DNA from: JBBPYR01 sp038199755
GTDB lineage: Bacteria > Chloroflexota > Ktedonobacteria > Ktedonobacterales > Ktedonobacteraceae
Reading direction: 5' to 3'
Assembly (NCBI GenBank): GCA_038199755.1
Contig: JBBPYR010000137.1
Coordinates: 1-64,000 of the forward strand
Length of the DNA: 64,000 nucleotides
Below are positions 25,056-35,800 of the stretch, in pieces. Every line of letters starts with the position of its first letter. Within the stretch, counting starts at the first letter, position 1. A program made the translations under genes and the position numbers. Below the pieces are notes generated by a model. That model was not told the origin of the DNA. It saw only the letters and a program-made list of their open reading frames with translations, and ran no database searches.

Positions 25056-28000
25056 CTACTCAGCTTCGCGCCACATCACTTTTATACGCGCACTCATCAA
25101 TTTGAGCACAGTCGCCAGCAGGAGCAGTGTCATCCCTAAAATTGCCATCGCCACAAAGGGGGGAATACCCAGCGAGGGTAAGAAGAGGGCATGCATTGCA
25201 CTCACCATCAGCAGAGCAGCTCCGCTCAAGATGAAGAAGCGAATATGTGTACTGACACCAACGATGAAGAGAGCCAACGACTCAAGGGCTAAGATCACTG
25301 TTGGTTGCAGGTTAACCTGACTAAAGCTAAACCAGAGTGAGGGCAAAAGGAGCAATGCCGCACCAGTGATGGAGCAGACTTGTCCGATGGCATGACGAGA
25401 AACGATCTTCTGGTCACGTGAGATGAACGGTGCGACCACGATCAGGTAGGTAGCGGGAACAAGTGAGAGTACATCCAGGCGTGTCTGCTGAAACGCGATC
25501 TGTTCCCAGGTGACAACGAACGAGAGCAGGAAGCCCGACACATACAGGCACCAACGCCGTGTCTCTGGCTCTGCCCGCAGCCAGCCATACCAGAACACTA
25601 AGCCACTGAGCAGCAGCAGTGCGCCCGCGCCAACGTGAGCGAGGATGCCAGCAGGCATCGCGAGACCGCCATTGGCAGCGATCACAAACACCACCACGAT
25701 TTGCCCAGGGATTGCAAGCAATTCGTGCAAGCGTTGTGGGATGAGCAGTTTGGTTGCAGAGGGGATGATCCCCCAGGTGAAACGGGCCGCGAACACAAGC
25801 ACAAACAGGATGCTACACGCCGCCATCTGCTGCCAGAACAGCCAGGGCATGTGTGCGATAGTCACCAAAGCCAACCCGATAGGCAACACGAGCAGTTCTG
25901 GCACACGCTCGATCAGCAGGACACAGAGGGTCAGCGCGATAAACGCCAGCAGGATACCAGTGGCAAACAAAACAGGCATAGAAGACAGAACAGACAGGAG
26001 TGTAAACAGGCCAACCAGGACAGCGGCTGCAACGGCGACCGCATAGAGTGGCAACACATATGCGACGCGCCTATTGTGCTGCTGCCACATAAACCAGTTT
26101 GGCCGTACACGATGAATGAGCAGGGTTATGACTCCAATAGCAGTGCAGAGCAGTGCCACCTCCAAAAGCTGAATGCCTTGCCCAAATTGCGCCATATAGA
26201 TCAGGGACCAGATCGCGAAACCGCTTGCCACCCATAAAAACAGGATCAGGTCGTCAGCTATCCCTAATAGGAAGATTACACCCGCCAAGCCAAGCAGCAC
26301 CAGGGTGACAGTGGCTTCCTGTCCAGACTGCAAGCCATGCATGCCGATCACAATGCCCGCGAGCAAAGATGAGACATACAGAGGAATAGCCCAGTCACGA
26401 TCAGCCAGGCGACTCACACTGAAGGCACAAAGAACGAGCGTGGGGGCAATCCAACTCAGCTGCGTTAAGGTATTCGTGGGCACCAACACCGCAAGGCAAG
26501 CGAAAATCGCGACCACCAGCAACCACTCCTTGGCTCGTGCCAGAGCAGCCGCACCATACCACGCAAGGGATATCAAAGCCAGTTCTAACACAAACGGAAA
26601 TGAATAGCCCAGCCATTGCTGCACTATGCTCGTCGTATTTGTATAATCTATAATCAGGAACACCAAGCTATAGATCAGCCCACTTATTAACAGCGGCCAC
26701 TCCCAGCGCAGCGCAGGACGAGATGTCTGCCGAGACCCGACCGCGGCATGAGCAGCATGTTCGGTATAGTAGCGATGCACGATGACAGCGATGAACGGCA
26801 GAAACAGACCTGCGACAAACAACACACGTGGACGCTGTGCGAACATGGGCAAAACAGCGAGCAGAAAGATCAATGAGAGAAACAGCCACCCGCTACGCCG
26901 CTGATAGAGCAGCATGCCGTAGCTCAAAGCCGCAAAGAAGAAAAACACGATGCTACACAGCTCAATGCTTTGCGAAAAGCTTAAGGAGACAGTAAAGAAG
27001 CTGGTGCAGAGTGCCAGCACATCGAGCGGATTCGACCATGCCGTGCCGATAAAACGACGTGTGAAGATGGCTGCGAGGACAAACAACAGCGATAGTGCCA
27101 GAAAGCTCCACACGGGTACGACGCCAAGCGTCACGGTCACAACTCCCCATGCCCAGGCGAATAGAAAACCACTCAGCAGCAAGAACCACGGCCAGCCAGC
27201 GTGCTTTTTGTCTAAGACACCGTGCAATCCTGTATGGCGCAACACAATACTTGTTGTCAACACACAACCGATCAGCACCAGCGCAAGACAGGCCAGCAAC
27301 GTCGCACTCGCTGCTATCAGCGTGACACCTCCTCCATATGCCGCAGACCACAAGCGCGACGAGAGATCAAATGGCGTGGCGAGAAAGGGCACAAGCGCGA
27401 CGAGAATCAGAGCGATACCATCCATATGCTCTCGTAACAACGCAAAGGGTTGCAGCCAGCGCGGAGAGAAACGATTGAGGCCATGATAGAGCACTGCAAC
27501 AAGGGTCAATGCCAGAGCATAGCGGGTTTGCTGAAAATCGAGCATATAAGAGAATAGTAATGTGCTATAGAAAAACAGGTAGGCAATACCAATAGCCTCA
27601 TCTTTATATTTTCCTAGCCAGATGAAGAGCATAAACCAGACAAGGATACAGAGTGAGAGCAAGAATAGAGCATTACGCAACTCATAAGAAGGATGATGCA
27701 GGCCATCAATTGCCAGCGAGCCCATCGGCATAACAGCCACCGCAATAACACCAATCAGCGTACAAGTGACCATCAGGAAGCGCACAGGACCTAACAGAAT
27801 GGCTGCACTACCTCGAAACAAGCGTAACTGCGCCTGCTGACGGGGAGCGGCAACCAATGCCGCAAACGCGAGCACCATCAGCAGACACGACCACCACCAG
27901 AAGTTCAGGTGATTGGCAGAGGCAATGGCCAAGTCTGTCACGATTAGCGATATCGCCGCGAAAAAGCCAAATGGCTGAAACCGCTGATACACAGCTAACG

Positions 28001-28727
28001 CGCCATATGTCAGCGCAGCATAGCTGGCCACTATCGCAATCAGCGTGGGCGTTGACAGAGTAATCAGATGACCCGCGATCAAGCGATAGCCTGAAAAACC
28101 AACCAGGGGCACGAGCAGCGCAAAAACGGCGGTATAGATGGCGGCAACGGTACGAAAACTGCGGAAGCGATAGGTGACAACACCAACGGTGCCGAAGATG
28201 GCATGCACCAGAAACATCACTAGAAATGATAAGAGCAGGTTTGCCGTCGTTGCAACAAAACTGAGTGAGCCAACTAGAACCAGGAAAGCACCGAGCGAGG
28301 CCACAATATTAATTGTTTGATCGGCAAAAAATGAGCTGAGCGAGAAGGCACTCGCTGCTTCCACACGCGCCGAGGCAGAGACAGAGGATATAGCAGCAGG
28401 CTGCAACACGGGAACAGGTCCCGGCTGCGGCTGGAATTGCAGTTGTTGAACTGGTACAACGGGCAATGGCCGCGTGCTAGCAGTTCCCACGGTCACTGGT
28501 TGACGCAAGGCAACCAATCGTCTTTGATATCGCTGTATTAATGTTTGTACAGTGAGCTGTGCCCCGCCATAGCGTGCCACACGTTCTAGATCGCTCACTG
28601 CAGCTATTAAAAAGTTGCGTTCCTTGAGTGGGCTCAGTGGATAGTTACAGCGTGGACAATCGTCTCCAACAAGTCCTTGCACAGATAAGCCACAGCAATC
28701 ACAAGTAGTAGTAAGTATTGTTTGCAT
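25056..28727 (-). CDS. Giant multi-pass membrane protein with N-terminal zinc ribbon (SCO7613-like)
   Basis: About 1223 residues. The N-terminus has a zinc ribbon CDCCGLSVQGLVGDDCPRC (CxxC...CxxC), then a helical stretch and a Pro/Gln-rich linker. From about residue 130 on the protein is almost continuous hydrophobic helices, roughly 35 or more, with no catalytic motif that I can see. The architecture matches the SCO7613 C-terminal-type membrane proteins found in actinobacteria and Chloroflexota, of unknown function. The ATG at 28727 follows GAGGGG; an upstream in-frame start has no support. Confidence 0.75.
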   Translation of the reverse strand: MQTILTTTCDCCGLSVQGLVGDDCPRCNYPLSPLKERNFLIAAVSDLERVARYGGAQLTVQTLIQRYQRRLVALRQPVTVGTASTRPLPVVPVQQLQFQPQPGPVPVLQPAAISSVSASARVEAASAFSLSSFFADQTINIVASLGAFLVLVGSLSFVATTANLLLSFLVMFLVHAIFGTVGVVTYRFRSFRTVAAIYTAVFALLVPLVGFSGYRLIAGHLITLSTPTLIAIVASYAALTYGALAVYQRFQPFGFFAAISLIVTDLAIASANHLNFWWWSCLLMVLAFAALVAAPRQQAQLRLFRGSAAILLGPVRFLMVTCTLIGVIAVAVMPMGSLAIDGLHHPSYELRNALFLLSLCILVWFMLFIWLGKYKDEAIGIAYLFFYSTLLFSYMLDFQQTRYALALTLVAVLYHGLNRFSPRWLQPFALLREHMDGIALILVALVPFLATPFDLSSRLWSAAYGGGVTLIAASATLLACLALVLIGCVLTTSIVLRHTGLHGVLDKKHAGWPWFLLLSGFLFAWAWGVVTVTLGVVPVWSFLALSLLFVLAAIFTRRFIGTAWSNPLDVLALCTSFFTVSLSFSQSIELCSIVFFFFAALSYGMLLYQRRSGWLFLSLIFLLAVLPMFAQRPRVLFVAGLFLPFIAVIVHRYYTEHAAHAAVGSRQTSRPALRWEWPLLISGLIYSLVFLIIDYTNTTSIVQQWLGYSFPFVLELALISLAWYGAAALARAKEWLLVVAIFACLAVLVPTNTLTQLSWIAPTLVLCAFSVSRLADRDWAIPLYVSSLLAGIVIGMHGLQSGQEATVTLVLLGLAGVIFLLGIADDLILFLWVASGFAIWSLIYMAQFGQGIQLLEVALLCTAIGVITLLIHRVRPNWFMWQQHNRRVAYVLPLYAVAVAAAVLVGLFTLLSVLSSMPVLFATGILLAFIALTLCVLLIERVPELLVLPIGLALVTIAHMPWLFWQQMAACSILFVLVFAARFTWGIIPSATKLLIPQRLHELLAIPGQIVVVFVIAANGGLAMPAGILAHVGAGALLLLSGLVFWYGWLRAEPETRRWCLYVSGFLLSFVVTWEQIAFQQTRLDVLSLVPATYLIVVAPFISRDQKIVSRHAIGQVCSITGAALLLLPSLWFSFSQVNLQPTVILALESLALFIVGVSTHIRFFILSGAALLMVSAMHALFLPSLGIPPFVAMAILGMTLLLLATVLKLMSARIKVMWREAE

Positions 28728-28929
28728 ATATTTATTCCCCTCAGTAGGGATGTCCCTTATATAAGCTCCTTGGGAGCATCCTGCGAACCATATATACAGT
28801 ATAGGAAGTTGTATCATTATTGATGAGTGTCATATGACCCATGTCAAGCATCCCCGCTTGAAAGACAAAGGGGAGGAATTGCGGTGACTCTATGAGCCTC
28901 TTCTCTCGCGGTGAGAGGATGCTAAGCCG

Positions 28930-30072
28930 TTATCCCGTCTGACGTTCATCGAGTAGTCTGTGATAATAGTCCATGATGCGGAGCGCAACCTGAGACCACG
29001 CGTAGTTACGTACCTTCTGCAATCCTGTATGGATAAGCCGTTGCCGTAACGGCTCATTTGCGAGCAGAGAGGATACCGCTCGTGCTAATTCCTCACTATC
29101 GCAGGGGGTGGTCAACAATCCGTCTACGCCAGAGGTCACGACAGTGCTGTAGCCCTGGATGTTGGAAGCCACGACGGGTGTGCCAGATGCCATCGACTCT
29201 AGGAGCACGATACCCATACTCTCACCTCCTGTCGCTGGTGCGCAGAACACATGCGAGCTGGCAAAGTAGCGCAGCTTCTCCTCATCCGAGACATAGCCGG
29301 TGAAGATAACATCGGGCCACCCTGCCTGTTCTACCAAACGTTGAAAACTCGTCCTGGTCCGACCCTCTCCCACGAAGATAAAACGGGTATTGGGATGTCG
29401 CTCACGAATAGCCGGAATGGCTCGCAGCAAGTACTTAACGCCCTTGCGTTTCTCAAAGCGACCCACAAACAGAATATTCCACTTTCTATCCATAAATTGC
29501 GGCAGAGGCATAGTATGGAGATTGAAACGCTGCAAATCGATGCCATTGGGGATGATGCGATAGTCGGCGGGAAAGTAGTGAGAGATGAATTGATAGGCGG
29601 CATTAGAGACGGCAATGCGGCCAGCCAAACGACGGAAATAGCGACGCAGGAATGGATAGGCCGAGGCATACGCTAGATGAGGAGGAGAGGTCATGCCAGG
29701 CAAGGCAAAGGCATGAAAGGTCCCAACGGTCAGGCTACGGGAGTAGCGTAAGACATCAAGCGAAAGACTGGGTACCAATGGTTCGTGGATATGGATCACA
29801 TCGAAATGCTCCCGCTGTAAGATGCGGCGTACACTCCATGGCATAGCTGGCACAAAGGTGATGCGCGCAATTGAGCCGTTAAAGGGAAAAGGGATGGTTC
29901 GACCTAGCGTGTAGATATGAGCCTCTGACAAACTACTTTTGGTGCCCGAACCAGGAGCGAGAATGCGAACATCATGGCCCATCTGGATGAATTGAGTGGA
30001 AAGATTGAGGATGTGATCACGTAACCCGCCAGGATAGTTCCAATCATATGGAGATACCAGGGCAATTTTCAT
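28930..30072 (-). CDS. GT4 family glycosyltransferase (PimA-like)
   Basis: A 380-residue GT-B enzyme. The N-terminal lobe starts MKIALVSPYDWNYPGGLRDH with the glycine loop, and FDVIHIHEPLVPSLSLDVLR is typical of the PimA group. The C-terminal lobe has LFVGRFEKRKGVKYLL and GGESMGIVLLESMASGTPVVAS, the nucleotide-sugar site with EX7E. PimA-like enzymes add mannose from GDP-mannose to phosphatidylinositol at the inner membrane face. Two lysophospholipid acyltransferase genes about 1 kb away fit a glycolipid path, but no phosphatidylinositol synthase is in the window. The start at 30072 is where homology begins. Confidence 0.85.
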   Translation of the reverse strand: MKIALVSPYDWNYPGGLRDHILNLSTQFIQMGHDVRILAPGSGTKSSLSEAHIYTLGRTIPFPFNGSIARITFVPAMPWSVRRILQREHFDVIHIHEPLVPSLSLDVLRYSRSLTVGTFHAFALPGMTSPPHLAYASAYPFLRRYFRRLAGRIAVSNAAYQFISHYFPADYRIIPNGIDLQRFNLHTMPLPQFMDRKWNILFVGRFEKRKGVKYLLRAIPAIRERHPNTRFIFVGEGRTRTSFQRLVEQAGWPDVIFTGYVSDEEKLRYFASSHVFCAPATGGESMGIVLLESMASGTPVVASNIQGYSTVVTSGVDGLLTTPCDSEELARAVSSLLANEPLRQRLIHTGLQKVRNYAWSQVALRIMDYYHRLLDERQTG

Positions 30073-30296
30073 ACTTGAACCCCGCTTGACCCTAATTATG
30101 TAGTATGCTATCGTTTGTGGCAGAGGGTACATGTAATACCGCTTCACCACACTGATATTCTGTTCCATATGATAACACATAAGTAAGCATGCATTTTTTA
30201 TGACTTAAAACGAGAGGCATCAGCAACCGACCTTTGTGGGCGAGGGAACGAGCCTCTGCTGAATGTGCCAACGATAGATTTGAGGAGAGAAATTCG

Positions 30297-31064
30297 ATGG
30301 CTTTTCAAGAGGGAACACAGACGAATGGACTTTCCCCCGTTCAGGGATATAGTCGCGCTGATACGCACATCCACACGAACCTCGGCGATGGGATGGCCAG
30401 TCCAGCACGAGTGCTCAAGGAAGCGACTCGCAAGGGATTACAGGTGATCGCGATCACCGATCATGACCATGTGGAGGGGGCAAAACGCGTGGCAGAGCTA
30501 TTGGTACAGCAGAAAAGCATGTTACAAATGATTACAGGGGTTGAGGTGAGTACGCGGCATGGTCATTTGCTGGGTCTGTTTGTAAGCAAGGCCCCCAAAG
30601 CACTACAAGCGGCTGAAGCAACCATCGAGGCGATTAAAGAGCAAGGTGGATTAGTTATCATTCCGCATCCGCTAGGGCGGCTTGTGCCTAGTTTGAGCCG
30701 TGCGAAGATAGATGCCTTACTCAAGCAAGGTTTTCCGATTGATGGTATCGAGATCTATAACCCGTCGCCCGCCAATGCTTCGATGCGTTCTGCGGTGCAT
30801 CTTGCCAATGCGCAATGGAAGCTTGCAGAAATGGGTGCGAGCGATGCACACTTCTGGCAGCACATTGGAGCGGGTTACACGCTTTTTCAGGGGAACAGCC
30901 CCGACGACCTGCGCAGTGCTATTCTTGAGCGTAAGGTGTTCCCGAGAGGACAGGAAATTCCGCCTGTTCGCCTTTCCCCAGCGAGCTATGTCGCTCAGTG
31001 TGCCTGGAGCTGGTTTGTCGATCCTCCACGACGGATCATGAGAACGCTTAAGAACCCTTCTTGA
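30297..31064 (+). CDS. PHP domain metal-dependent phosphoesterase
   Basis: A 255-residue protein with PHP motifs: RADTHIHTNLGDG (metal-binding HxH), ITDHDHVEG, GVEVSTRHGHLLGLF, VIIPHPLGR and MGASDAHFW. The family includes 3',5'-nucleoside bisphosphate and histidinol phosphatases. GAGGAG (30282-30287) precedes the ATG at 30297. It is divergent from the glycosyltransferase and overlaps the end of the acyltransferase gene tail to tail by 17 bases, so antisense interference is possible. Confidence 0.87.
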   Translation: MAFQEGTQTNGLSPVQGYSRADTHIHTNLGDGMASPARVLKEATRKGLQVIAITDHDHVEGAKRVAELLVQQKSMLQMITGVEVSTRHGHLLGLFVSKAPKALQAAEATIEAIKEQGGLVIIPHPLGRLVPSLSRAKIDALLKQGFPIDGIEIYNPSPANASMRSAVHLANAQWKLAEMGASDAHFWQHIGAGYTLFQGNSPDDLRSAILERKVFPRGQEIPPVRLSPASYVAQCAWSWFVDPPRRIMRTLKNPS

Positions 31065-31941
31065 TGTCGTCGAGCCAGATACGAGTAAATGCGACCCACT
31101 GCTCTGGGTGTTCTCGAATGGAGTCCTCAAATTTTTCTAGCAGAGCTCGCAGCATACTGTCCGTATCGGGCCGTTGTTTGTTGGTCAATTCCAATGAAAG
31201 CGGCACCCATTGGCCGGTAGCCAAGCCCTGTGGCGTGCGATAACAATGTACACCAACTAACATGGCCGCCCCTGTATGCTGGGCCAGCTTGATTGGGCTG
31301 ATAGGCAGTCTGGCTGGTGCGCCGAAAAAGTCTGCGACGACGCTTTGTCCCTCAATTGCTCGATCAGCAGCGATCAACACGATTTTATTGTCTCGCAGCT
31401 TCTGCATGATGGTACGCATGGGGGTACTTCCTGCCAGGGGCAAATAGTGGACGCCGTGACTTCTGCGTAGTTCAAGCATCAGATTTAGCATCCGTTCGTC
31501 TTTCAGACGCTCAACAGGAATGGTTAGGTCATATCCTTTGATGCCCATATACTGGATGATGTAGTCAAACGGTCCCTGGTGGGCCACAAAGATGATGACC
31601 CCCTTACCTTGCGCGAGAGCCGCATCAAGATGTTCCCACCCCTTGATGGATATGGTACGCAGAATTTCTTCAGACGAAAGAGACTGCAGTGTAAATAGCT
31701 CCAAATAATTACGAGTCGTATGTACAAACATGCCTTGCACCGCACGCCGCAGCTGACTTCGGCCAGCGCGCGTCTCCTGCACTTGCGCACCAAGCACACG
31801 AGTAATATTCTTCGTTGCCTGCCGCCGCGCTTTTCTTGCAACCAGCCAAGCTAGAAGCCCTAGTACATTTCCAAGCGCGTAAACAAGTCGGCGCGGAAGC
31901 CAGGGAAGAATGCGGGTTGCAAGGCGAAAGAGGTGGTACAT
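31048..31941 (-). CDS. Lysophospholipid acyltransferase family protein (LpxL/PatA-like), copy 1
   Basis: The 297-residue protein has the acyltransferase HxxxxD motif in IFVAHQGPFDYI and an N-terminal hydrophobic/basic segment as in the HtrB/LpxL family. In lipid-A-free bacteria such proteins (PatA) acylate phosphatidylinositol mannosides. Its ATG immediately follows the stop codon of the second copy (TAA-ATG), so they form a coupled pair. With the PimA-like enzyme this suggests glycolipid acylation; the lipid itself is inferred. Confidence 0.83.
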   Translation of the reverse strand: MYHLFRLATRILPWLPRRLVYALGNVLGLLAWLVARKARRQATKNITRVLGAQVQETRAGRSQLRRAVQGMFVHTTRNYLELFTLQSLSSEEILRTISIKGWEHLDAALAQGKGVIIFVAHQGPFDYIIQYMGIKGYDLTIPVERLKDERMLNLMLELRRSHGVHYLPLAGSTPMRTIMQKLRDNKIVLIAADRAIEGQSVVADFFGAPARLPISPIKLAQHTGAAMLVGVHCYRTPQGLATGQWVPLSLELTNKQRPDTDSMLRALLEKFEDSIREHPEQWVAFTRIWLDDIKKGS

Positions 31942-32853
31942 TTAGTGTGGAACCTTTGTAGCAGGGGACGTTGGCCAGAATGGGCGGAACATATACCACT
32001 GGGTCGGCCATTCACGCACCATCTCTTCTAGAGAAGCGTAGATATATTGCGTCAAACGAACCACCTCTTCCGTTTTCTTATCCCCTTTGCGCTCTTGCGG
32101 AAAAATTGGGGGAAACACACGCAGGTAAAATTGTTGATGATGCCCATACCACACATAGCCGGGCATAATAGCCGCCCCGCTTTTGAGTGCGAGCGCAGCA
32201 GGGCCACCAGGCACATACGTTTTGCGTCCAAAGAATGTGACAGGTACGCCTTGATCTGCTTCCAGTGGTCGATCAACCACGAAGGCCACGCTCTGATTCT
32301 GCTGCAAGACGCGTAAAATGCGTCGCGCCGAGCCTTCCATGGGAATGATACCGATGCCTTTCTCAATGCGCAGGTTTTGCAATAATTGATTTAAGCGTTT
32401 GTCACTGAAGGTTTCCGCCACTGCAAAGAGAGGTGAGTAGCGGGCCATAACAGCCCCGGCCATATCCCAGTTACCGAAGTGCGCGGTCGTAATTACAACC
32501 CCTTTTCCAGGCTGCAATGCGTGATCCAGGGTATCTTGCCAGCGATTGGTACCCTGGGTTAAATCGCGTATGGTAGGCTCGACGACAGCCATATCGAAAT
32601 TGGCAAAGTTGATAAAATCAGCGGCATAGCGACCGTAATTGCGCCACGAAGTAAAGGCAAGATGCTGCACATACGGGTCGTTTACCGAACGGTTGGTTAC
32701 GATGGCCATATTCTGTTGTGTCACTTGGCGTTTGGAACGCCAACCCAGATAGCTTCCCGCGCCGATAGCGAAGCCCAGCCCATGTCTTAGCGTTCGCGGA
32801 GTCCAGCTGGCGAGTTCACTTCCTCCACGCGTAAACCAATAGAGTGATGACAA
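31942..32853 (-). CDS. Lysophospholipid acyltransferase family protein (LpxL/PatA-like), copy 2
   Basis: A 303-residue paralogue of the downstream gene. The HxxxxD motif is in VITTAHFGNWDMA; FVVDRPLEADQGVPVTFFG is the second conserved block of LpxL-type acyltransferases. I placed the start at the TTG at 32853 because GGAGG lies five bases ahead; a longer reading starts at another TTG at 32865 with no site. It follows the FHA-ABC gene by about 20 bases on the same strand. Confidence 0.82.
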   Translation of the reverse strand: MSSLYWFTRGGSELASWTPRTLRHGLGFAIGAGSYLGWRSKRQVTQQNMAIVTNRSVNDPYVQHLAFTSWRNYGRYAADFINFANFDMAVVEPTIRDLTQGTNRWQDTLDHALQPGKGVVITTAHFGNWDMAGAVMARYSPLFAVAETFSDKRLNQLLQNLRIEKGIGIIPMEGSARRILRVLQQNQSVAFVVDRPLEADQGVPVTFFGRKTYVPGGPAALALKSGAAIMPGYVWYGHHQQFYLRVFPPIFPQERKGDKKTEEVVRLTQYIYASLEEMVREWPTQWYMFRPFWPTSPATKVPH

Positions 32854-32872
32854 ATCAGCCTCCAAAACACTG

Positions 32873-35800
32873 CTATATTCTGCCCTCGTGGTCTTTTTGT
32901 TTCAAGAAATATCCCATGGCAACACCAAATACCAGTATCATGATGACCAGAGCCATCCACATGAGGAGCAGATAGTGAAGAGCTTCACTCTGGCTGTAGA
33001 TAGAGAAGAGCGTCCCATGGTAGGAGTAGTTATTGCCGAAAAGCTCATCGCCATTGACCTTCTCACTGTGCAAACCAACCGATGAACTCAATGCGACCAT
33101 TGCCCAACGTGCCGGAAAAAACACCCCGAAAATTTGTAAGAACCAGTTCGTGAGAGGAAAGACCGCACCAGAAAAGATGACTTGTGGCAAGAGGAGGAGA
33201 GGTACCATGCCGCCAGCACGGTCACTATTTGGGGCGATAGCCGAGACCATCAAGCCCAGCATCAGACCTGCCAACGATGTGAGGGTAAGGGTAATATATA
33301 TCTCCAGGAATGGCGGCAAAAAGATGCTGTGACGGAATGGATCAAAAACACTGACACAGACGATGAGAACCAGACTTTGCAACAGACACAACACGGTCAA
33401 TACCACAATCTTCGAGAACATATAGGGAAAAATGCCAAGATTGACAGCTCGTTCTCGCTTGTAAATCGGTGCCTCTTTGACGATCTCGCGGATAGCATTG
33501 ACACAGCCGAACATAACGGTCGCGAAAACCATCAAGAAAAGGACGGACGATGCTTCGCCTGGGCCTGATACGATGAAATCTTGTAATGCTTGGTTTACCC
33601 CGCCGCGCAGATGTGCATACGTCTTCCCCAGTGGGGTATTCGTCAGGAAATCTATCACGCGCGGGCAACTCTTTGAAACGATAGGATTATCGGGGGTAGG
33701 CACATCAGGATACCCTCTAGCTGCCATAATCGCCGCGGTTGATGGACACTGGATGATATTCCCAGGATCAAAGCCGCCAGAGCCTACTCCCTTAATAAGG
33801 ACCAACAAGAGCAGTCCAATAATAGGAGCCTGCAACAGTAAAATAGCAAGATTCACCCTATCATTTTTGAGCAGTTCAAGATAGCGTTGCGTGAGAAGGA
33901 AAAATTGTCTCCACCCATTCCCTCTCCGACTCCTGCTTCCAAGCCGTTGTTCTTCGCGCAGCAGTTGTGTGTTCGACTTCGGTTTTTGATGCAGAGGGTC
34001 GCTGATATACTTCTGGTAGGCATGCGACTGCCTGAACTTTTCCCCGGCCTCTACTGGCGCATGAGGGCGGTCATCACCTGGGTCTAACAAGCTATAAATC
34101 TCTGCGAAATCAGGTTGTTTGAAATAGGTCTTTGCCTCTTCCGGTGGCCCGAAATAGGCTAGATTGCCGCCAGCAGCCAAGAAACAGACATAATCACAGA
34201 CATTGATATTATTCGTCGCGTGCGTAACCAGGATGATCGTATGTCCTTTATCGGCCAACTTGCGTAGTAAGAGCATCATTTTACGGTCTAGGCCGGGGTC
34301 CAGACCAGACGTTGGCTCATCCAGGAAAAAAATACTTGGTTTCGCCAGCAGTTCAAGGGCAATCGACACACGTTTGCGCTGCCCACCCGAGAGGCGACTG
34401 ATAAGCAGCGAGCGGCGATGCTTGATCTCTACATCATCAAGCACCTCATCAATGCGTTGCCCGATCTGTACCTCGGTAAAGTCTTGTGGCAGACGGAGCT
34501 TTGCGGCATAGTATAATGCCCGCTCGACTGTCAAGTCACGGTGAATGATATCTTCCTGTGGAACATAGCCGAGCTGCGTGCTAAATGCCCCCAAGTGACG
34601 ATAATAATCCTGCCCGTTGTAGAAGACCGCCCCTTCTTGAGCAGGACGCAGGCCACTCAGAGCATCCAGTAACGTTGACTTACCGGCACCAGAACCACCA
34701 ACTAGAGCGACAAATGAGCGTGCTGGAATGCTCAGAGAAATATCATTGAGCAGTACCGTTTGATTATTGCCTACTTTTGTAAGGTCAAGGGCATCAATGC
34801 GAATACTCTCGCTCTCGTCATATTGCGTCAGTTCAGTCGCGGTATAGATAAATTTGAATGGCCCGATACGGACTTCATCCTGAGGCTGAAGAAGTTGGCT
34901 GGTTACGCGCAACCCGTTGACATAGGTATGGTTGGTACTATTGAGATCAGTCAGGCGATAGCTTCCCTGCTCTCGCATCAACCGGGCATGATGGGCCGAA
35001 ACCTGGGGGTGGTTCAGCACCACATCATTCTCTGACAAGCGGCCAAGGGTAATCTCAGTGGTACCCAACTGGAGAGGCTTGACACGGGGAGGGACTTCTT
35101 GCCGTGAGCCGTTCCCATCATTATAGGTTAGCGTTACCAATGAGCCATACTCGTCGGTGATACGGAAGACATCGCCGCGTGCCAGCGGCTTGCGAAAGAC
35201 CTCATTCCCCTGGATCGTGCGCCCCTGGTACAGCAGTCCATTGGCGGTCTCCTGCCGTTGCGGATGTGGATGGATCAGAACATAGCGCTCACCCTCATGC
35301 ACAATTTGCAGATGAAGATCTGAGACGCATTGCTCAGGAATCACCACATCATTCGTGCTATCTCGCCCAATGTTGATAACCTGCTGAGCAAGAGGATATT
35401 TCTGATGCGTCTTGCCTGCGTTATCTGTTACTTCTACTGATGGAATACCCATAGCCGTGAGCGAGGCAACTTCAGTTCCAGAAGGTGTTGCTGGCTGCTC
35501 TTGAGGGGTACTGGGAGGAGTTTGTACCTGAGCTGCTTCTCGATGCTGTACGACAGGTTTCTGATCGTCCGCTACAAGAGATGATGCAGCCAGTATCGCG
35601 GAAGCACCTGTAAGGGAACTCGCAGAAATAGGAGGACGCAGTACCGTGTCTTCTCCCGGACTAGTGCTAAGAGTGAGCAGAAACAGAAATGCGCTATCCT
35701 CCCCCAGTTCAACCGTGGCATTGTGAGAAAGCGTAGCCTCCTCTATGCTCTGTTGATTAAGGGTCACAGAACTGCTCTGAGAAAGCTTTTCGATCCTCCA

